IMG/VR virus record: IMGVR_UViG_3300020220_000129
Coordinates: 1 to 40,183 of that record
Reading direction: 5' to 3' (one strand)
Origin: a virus
DNA: 40,183 bases
The notes beneath the pieces were generated by a model. That model worked only from the letters and a program-made list of their open reading frames with translations, was not told where the DNA came from and did no database searches. The translations under genes and the position numbers were made by a program. Positions 35,386-40,183 of this stretch are shown here, one piece after another; position 1 is the stretch's first letter; each line of letters starts with the position of its first letter.

Positions 35386-35401
35386 TACTGTATTCTCCTA
35401 A

Positions 35402-38400
35402 TTATTGTCCAGCTTGAACAGTAACTGAAACAGGTACTACTCTATGTAAGCCTACTGTAATAAAGTCTGCTGGGTACACCGGGGTAAAGAACATATCTAC
35501 CCTTAACATACCTTGAGCAATCATGTTTGGTGTATTGTTTTCTGAGTCAACCTTAGTTTGCTGGAATCCATCAATTCGACCTTGTAGTTTCAACATGTAC
35601 ATAATTTGATCTACTGTTCCTGCAACTGTTGAACGTAGCTGACTATTATTAGGTTCAGACTTTGCAAACTGCAGAGCCTGGAAGGTTGTACCCCGAATAA
35701 AGTTATAAACCCTACGGAGTGCAATCCAATTCCATGCCGGGTCTGAAGATAGGCTCCTACCATTTAGGCAGTGGAAATTACCGGATACTTGATCTGGAAT
35801 AATCATTTCCAGCCTGGCCTTTGTATATGCGTTATAAGCCTGGCTGCCTGTTACAGGAATGTCTACTGCAGAAATTCCGGTAAATGGTGCTGCACTTGTA
35901 CGCGCAGCTGGTGAAGCTTCAAAGCGCTGCATAGCAGCAATATGCCCAGCGTAGAAACCGTCTGGTGGTGTAGACAGTGGTGCAAGATCTGAACGCTTAG
36001 AATATGTAGACCATCCACCAACCATGACTGCATAAGGACTATCAAGATTAGCTGTTTGTAACTGCGCCTGAGAAGCAGATAACCTGCGATCAGCTGCTAG
36101 TACTGCAATTCGAAGTCCGTTAATTTCATTAGATGCTGCAGCTTTTTCAATAAGCTTCTGACGAACTCCTGGGTGTGTATTTCCAGAAGCAATTAAAATA
36201 TTTACTGAATCTGAGTCAATTGCGTCCAGAACACGAAGATAGTCTTCAAATGTTGGTGGAGGACCATCCTGACCACCTAGTAATGGTAGATCTGATACAG
36301 CATGAATATCATCATCCAATGCATCATCTAGGGGGTTTACATAAATAGCTTTAATGTAATTTGATTGGCTTGTAGGAATAACAACTCGATAAGGCTTGCT
36401 GCCGTCTAAAGAAGTTTTCAAGTCAAACTGGAAGATCTCAACATCACCGTTATAAGTAGCGGTCAGAGAGATAAGCCCATTGTCCTTCAATACACTTACT
36501 TTTGCAAGATTGGACCATATCCCTTCAGAAGCAGCTTCAATCCTTAGTACATCCCCATTTACAGCCTTACCATATACTTCAGTGCTAAAAGAGCCAAGGT
36601 TATTCTGGGCAGCATTACCAGTTAGAGTATACTGGCCAATAACAACCTGATCACGGACTGCTTGATTTACAGTTTTAATTACTAAATTTCCTGATGCGTC
36701 AATTTCAGCAACAACATAGTTACTACCGTTATCTCCTACTGCTGGGTTACAGGTAGCTGCAGCTAAAGATTTTGTAACTCCATTAATTGTTACTTCACCA
36801 GAATTCAGCGTTAAAAGAACGTTGTTACTAGCCCACGAAAGTGTTGCTGTTGCTTGAGCGCGAACAAACTTACGGCGGCTAATTACAACATGTCCCTTTT
36901 TAGGGCCATCTTCACCGCCTTGAAGTAAAACGCTTAAACCATTTGATAGGTCAGATAGTAGGGCATTTGGTGCTCCGGAACGGTACTTCATACCTAGTGA
37001 ACCAATTGTCGACAAACTGCCAGACTGATAAAGTCCAACATTTAGTAGTGAGGCATTGCCTTCTGCACCTAAAAACCTACTTGTAAGTACAAGTTCGTTT
37101 AAAACTGGTCGTACAGTTGCTGTAAGACCTAGACCCCGACTATTCAAGCTCTGGGATAGAGCTGCGGCAAGAGACTCTGCAGTAGTAGATCCCTGAACCA
37201 CGTCTGCTTCTGCCCCTAGCATTATGTGGAGATGGAACGGCTTTACGGCACCTCCAGGCTTAAAAAGTTTAGAATTAGACCAGGTTGCAGTTACGTTTGC
37301 GGAAACCTTTGCACTAAGAGTAACATCAGCACTCATTGGTGCAGCAGGAGCAGGACTTACTGTTAGGACACCAGCATTTGCTACAAAATTTAAGTCGGAA
37401 CGTGCTTCCTGTAACTGACGCTTTAGGTCTGCAACTAGGGCAGCTACAGTAACTAATGCAGGTTTTAAAACACCAGGATTGTTAAGAGTCGCCGTTCCAG
37501 TAGGAGAAGGGCTACCTGTTGCAGGTATCACAGAAGCCGTAATACTAATGTTAGCAAATGACTTGTTAGCCACTGCAGCTACTGTTAAAACACCATCATT
37601 AGCAACGGTTAAAGTTACATTTCCCTGTGCAAGAAAAACTGGATTTTTTTGTGTAAAGTTTGTCCGAATATCATCCATAAGGTTTTTAATAGTATTACTA
37701 CTGGTTTTAAGAGTTGATTGAACATTAATACCACCAATAGTTACTGAGACCTTTTCACCCTCGGCAATAGCTGCGGGAGTTACAGTTACAGACTGTGCAT
37801 CCTGACGAGTAGCAGTAGCCTCAGTAAGTCCAACTTTTGCGGTTACGAAGTTTCCATTAGCTACTGACGACCCTAAAGTAACTGTTAAGTCGCTTGAAAT
37901 TGCAGACTGGTCGTACTCTACCGCAAAATTCAAGTTGCTACCAGAAAGCCTAACCAAGCTATCTGGAAGAAGTTCAGCACCATCTGGGAGCATAAACTTC
38001 ATACCGCTATTAGCAACAACACTACCAGGCTGGTTACGATCTACAAGTCGAAGAGCTAGTGGAAGACCATCGATTGATGATTGAAGGTTTACAACGTTAC
38101 CAGCTGCAGAAGCTCGCATAAATCCAAAGTTAAAAGCATTAACTGCAGTAACAATGTCTTGAGCTAGATCTTCTTTTGAAGTAACGCCTTCTCCTAAAAC
38201 AGGAACTACATATCCTGTAGACATCAATACAACCTTGCCACTTGCAGTTGCAACACCATCTAACACAGGACGCAGATAGCCTGTTGCGGGGCGAGCTTGT
38301 CCCATTACACGTCGGACACCAAAGTCCCGAGCGCCCTGGTCCATTGCAGTTTGAATTGCAATAGAACCATTCTTTGTGTCAGTACCAAAAATCTTTGCTA

Positions 38401-38551
38401 AATTTTCAGGTGTATCAACTAACACAAACTGGTTGTTAGGACCTTTTGTAAATTCCCCTACAACCCCAATACGGGCAAAGGAAACTGGTGCAACAGGCCT
38501 AGGGCCTACGTCGCTCTCATCAAATGAGATATTTGGGAAAATATCAGCCAT
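35402..38551 (-). CDS. Tail sheath protein (1049 aa, enlarged)
   Basis: The contractile sheath subunit. The N-terminal ~80 residues have the sheath pattern (ARIGVVGEFTKGPNNQF, LAKIFGTDTKNGSIAIQTA, FGVRRVMG). The conserved core resumes near 750 (LGGQDGPPPTFEDYLRVLDAI, LRIAVLAADRRLS), and the C-terminal domain ends with VDMFFTPVYPADFITVGLHRVV. Between about 200 and 690 lies a large beta-rich, Val/Ala/Thr-rich insertion, making the protein far longer than typical sheaths (about 400-660 residues). The start is ATG 38551, not an in-frame ATG 78 bases upstream, because AGGAGGAAG (38558-38566) lies directly before it and the upstream extension lies inside the preceding gene. That Shine-Dalgarno site overlaps the stop of the preceding gene. 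Confidence 0.93.
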   Translation of the reverse strand: MADIFPNISFDESDVGPRPVAPVSFARIGVVGEFTKGPNNQFVLVDTPENLAKIFGTDTKNGSIAIQTAMDQGARDFGVRRVMGQARPATGYLRPVLDGVATASGKVVLMSTGYVVPVLGEGVTSKEDLAQDIVTAVNAFNFGFMRASAAGNVVNLQSSIDGLPLALRLVDRNQPGSVVANSGMKFMLPDGAELLPDSLVRLSGSNLNFAVEYDQSAISSDLTVTLGSSVANGNFVTAKVGLTEATATRQDAQSVTVTPAAIAEGEKVSVTIGGINVQSTLKTSSNTIKNLMDDIRTNFTQKNPVFLAQGNVTLTVANDGVLTVAAVANKSFANISITASVIPATGSPSPTGTATLNNPGVLKPALVTVAALVADLKRQLQEARSDLNFVANAGVLTVSPAPAAPMSADVTLSAKVSANVTATWSNSKLFKPGGAVKPFHLHIMLGAEADVVQGSTTAESLAAALSQSLNSRGLGLTATVRPVLNELVLTSRFLGAEGNASLLNVGLYQSGSLSTIGSLGMKYRSGAPNALLSDLSNGLSVLLQGGEDGPKKGHVVISRRKFVRAQATATLSWASNNVLLTLNSGEVTINGVTKSLAAATCNPAVGDNGSNYVVAEIDASGNLVIKTVNQAVRDQVVIGQYTLTGNAAQNNLGSFSTEVYGKAVNGDVLRIEAASEGIWSNLAKVSVLKDNGLISLTATYNGDVEIFQFDLKTSLDGSKPYRVVIPTSQSNYIKAIYVNPLDDALDDDIHAVSDLPLLGGQDGPPPTFEDYLRVLDAIDSDSVNILIASGNTHPGVRQKLIEKAAASNEINGLRIAVLAADRRLSASQAQLQTANLDSPYAVMVGGWSTYSKRSDLAPLSTPPDGFYAGHIAAMQRFEASPAARTSAAPFTGISAVDIPVTGSQAYNAYTKARLEMIIPDQVSGNFHCLNGRSLSSDPAWNWIALRRVYNFIRGTTFQALQFAKSEPNNSQLRSTVAGTVDQIMYMLKLQGRIDGFQQTKVDSENNTPNMIAQGMLRVDMFFTPVYPADFITVGLHRVVPVSVTVQAGQ

Positions 38552-38557
38552 GGTAAC

Positions 38558-38566
38558 CTTCCTCCT
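38558..38566 (-). promoter_or_regulatory. Strong Shine-Dalgarno site setting the sheath start
   Basis: AGGAGGAAG lies 6 bases before ATG 38551 and overlaps the stop codon of the upstream gene. It is the best ribosome site in the window and decides the sheath start over the longer alternative. Confidence 0.85.
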
Positions 38567-39875
38567 ATTGGGGGCTTGGATTAGGGGAATCAAACAACAG
38601 AAACTCTCGAATTGGTCGACGAGTTTCAAAGTTTAGTCCGTATACCTGTCCTGTAATCAGGTACAAATCATTGGTTGCTGGATTAATCATATCAGAAGGA
38701 TCAACACGTTCCCCAACTTTTGGATGACCAACTCCATACACCAAGTGAAACTTTTCCAAATTCCAAGACACCGAGATCCACTGAGATTTATCAGTTAAGT
38801 CTAACGCGCCGTTTACCAACTTTGCATTTGGGCCGGGAATTTGTGTAAACGGGCTACCGTCATAAGTGAATAATTGATTTGTTATCTTGTTAAAGTATAG
38901 CGGAATATCGCCTAGTGTGAGCACACCAACTGGTAAAAGATCTAGGTTAATAAATGATTTTGTAGTACCAGGTCCATACAAAGCTTCTGTTGAGAGCGGT
39001 TGATTAGTTTGTGGATTATAGAGAGTACTTATACCATCATCCTCGGAAACACGCCAAGATCTCCAGCTAAGCGGCTGTCTAGTAGGGGTATTTAAAAATA
39101 CCTGACCAAAACCAGTTAGTACCGTACCAAGAGCTGGTCTAAAAAATACAGGATGGCCATTAGCTTCTAGTGATCCAATTAAAATATCCTTTCCACGAAT
39201 GATGCCATCAGTTTTCCAAGAACGTAGTGGATTGTAATATACTTGCCACATTAATTCTGCTGTATGCAAAATAAGGCTTCCGCCCTGGTCCCATGTAGTT
39301 GATATATGATTAATCCAGGTTACCTGGGAACCTCTAATTAATCCACCTAAATTAAAAAGTTCGTTAGACAGGGCAAGCCTTATATACTCGGCGTAATCTC
39401 TAAGTATTTGTTCTGCATAATTAAACTCAAAAGTTTGTACACCAAGGTTAGTACCAAATAATCCACGTTGACCAAGGCTTGTATTTGCTTGTTTCTTTGT
39501 ATCAAGCGTATAGCCAAGCATATCAAGTCGTATTTTTATATTTGCCGTAGCCATATCGATGGCTCGTATAGGATTTTGTGGATCAGGTCCAATCAGCCCG
39601 TATGGTACTAAAGATACACTTGCATTTTTAGACTCTGGTGTAGGCCTGCTTGTTCCTTCGTAGTAGTACGGATAAACAGAAACTGTTAATCCCTGTTCTT
39701 TAAGCTCTACACCAGAAAAGTTTCTAAACTTTACAGGTTTAACTAAACGACCGTCTGGTCCTACAATATTTGCTGCACCTGTAAGAAGCTCATGTTTAGC
39801 TAGCTCTGTAATAGTCTTTTCAATAATATCGTTTAAAGTTGTAGGTTTACCAAAGGTACGAGTTTGTAAGCTCAT
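38565..39875 (-). CDS. Unknown structural protein (436 aa) upstream of the sheath
   Basis: From ATG 39875 (MSLQTRTFGKPTTLND) the protein has 436 residues and mixed alpha/beta composition. Stretches such as YEGTSRPTPE, DILIGSLEANGHPVFF and LNPETN-like turns hint at a virion component, but no family is recognised. By position before sheath and tube it could be a neck, tail-terminator or tail-completion protein; this is inference. I chose this start because it lies one base after the stop of the preceding gene (TAGTATG); an in-frame ATG 45 bases upstream would overlap that gene. Its stop lies within the sheath ribosome site, so expression of the two is probably linked. Confidence 0.78.
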   Translation of the reverse strand: MSLQTRTFGKPTTLNDIIEKTITELAKHELLTGAANIVGPDGRLVKPVKFRNFSGVELKEQGLTVSVYPYYYEGTSRPTPESKNASVSLVPYGLIGPDPQNPIRAIDMATANIKIRLDMLGYTLDTKKQANTSLGQRGLFGTNLGVQTFEFNYAEQILRDYAEYIRLALSNELFNLGGLIRGSQVTWINHISTTWDQGGSLILHTAELMWQVYYNPLRSWKTDGIIRGKDILIGSLEANGHPVFFRPALGTVLTGFGQVFLNTPTRQPLSWRSWRVSEDDGISTLYNPQTNQPLSTEALYGPGTTKSFINLDLLPVGVLTLGDIPLYFNKITNQLFTYDGSPFTQIPGPNAKLVNGALDLTDKSQWISVSWNLEKFHLVYGVGHPKVGERVDPSDMINPATNDLYLITGQVYGLNFETRRPIREFLLFDSPNPSPQ

Positions 39876-39876
39876 A

Positions 39877-40183
39877 CTATCGTCCGCTATCCAGCATACG
39901 ACGTATGCGAGCAAGGCCATCTTTCATTTGATTAGAAGGATTAGCCTCTACAGACTTAGCACTACCTGTACCACGAGCATCAAGTGTGACACTTTCTGTG
40001 CGGCCTAGCGTAATAGAGCTAACAACTACAGAATCTACATCAGGATCAAAGGACTGTACGTTGTAAGCCCTTGTGGCTAATGCAGTATCAATACCCTCTG
40101 GGAGGGCTGTAATCTGGAACAGGAACTTCATGTCAGTTTCAGGATCAGTACTAAAACCAACAAGGTCTAGAGCAGGTACATAC
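39877..40183 (-). CDS. 3' end of an unknown gene, cut by the window edge (101 aa visible)
   Basis: The frame is open to base 40183 (YVPALDLVGFSTDPETD precedes the first Met at 40131), so the gene most likely starts outside the window. The visible end has beta-like VDSVVVSSITLGRTESVTLD and a basic tail (GLARIRRMLDSGR). It lies upstream of the neck/sheath genes in the same message, with its stop one base before the next ATG. Too little is visible for a family assignment. A start at 40131 is possible but no ribosome site supports it. Confidence 0.65.
   Translation of the reverse strand, partial: YVPALDLVGFSTDPETDMKFLFQITALPEGIDTALATRAYNVQSFDPDVDSVVVSSITLGRTESVTLDARGTGSAKSVEANPSNQMKDGLARIRRMLDSGR

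Noticed and set aside
38552-38629. 26-residue N-terminal extension of the sheath (start at 38629)
   Set aside because: It lies within the end of the upstream gene. The strong AGGAGGAAG site sits directly before the later ATG, and the extension is unlike sheath N-termini.
1-40183. tRNA genes and CRISPR arrays
   Set aside because: All non-coding gaps are short (none over about 165 bases) and I saw no cloverleaf-like or spaced-repeat pattern in them.

Overview
This window reads as part of a contractile-tailed bacteriophage genome (a myovirus, class Caudoviricetes). The evidence is a tail sheath next to a small tube-like protein, a baseplate J-like protein, a gp25-like wedge protein, a lytic-transglycosylase tail hub, a large terminase, an amidase endolysin and a repeat-rich tail fibre. 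Base composition is AT-rich by eye. A B12-dependent (class II) ribonucleotide reductase and a PhoH-like ATPase are both frequent in aquatic phages, but I cannot name the host. Proteins of 975 to 1981 residues point to a large genome. Both window edges cut genes.

Layout. Bases 1-3866 are on the + strand: the class II ribonucleotide reductase (its 5' part lies outside the window), an intrinsic terminator, then phoH. Everything from 40183 down to about 3850 is on the - strand and reads right to left: a gene cut by the window end, a 451/436-residue protein, sheath and tube, closed by a strong terminator (34842-34869). A second long transcription unit then starts at 34767: tail hub with SLT domain, OB-fold protein, two unknowns, beta-helix protein, gp25-like, baseplate J, two unknowns, a DUF4815-type protein, a 1981-residue giant, a 125-residue unknown, terminase large subunit, a 47-residue membrane peptide, amidase, tail fibre, tail-fibre assembly chaperone, a two-TM protein, a coiled-coil protein, a hairpin terminator, and possibly a last small membrane protein convergent with phoH. 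Most - strand genes abut or overlap by a few bases (TAATG, TAAATG, ATGA junctions), which suggests translational coupling in long polycistronic messages.

How the genes fit together. The - strand block supplies the tail tube and sheath, the baseplate and cell-puncturing device, the fibre with its chaperone, the packaging motor and the lysis enzyme: a late structural/lysis programme. The + strand block supplies nucleotide metabolism.

Most notable features. There are three inteins within about 13 kb. Two are in the reductase: one seen only as its last 56 residues, the other complete, with an HNH endonuclease. One is in the terminase: LAGLIDADG type, placed inside the Walker A motif. A 14-base element with an adjacent inverted repeat occurs twice, upstream of 34767 and of 4297, and is a candidate phage promoter/operator. 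Three small unassigned membrane proteins lie around the amidase. The parts that form one gp5-like spike in T4 appear to be spread over separate proteins here.
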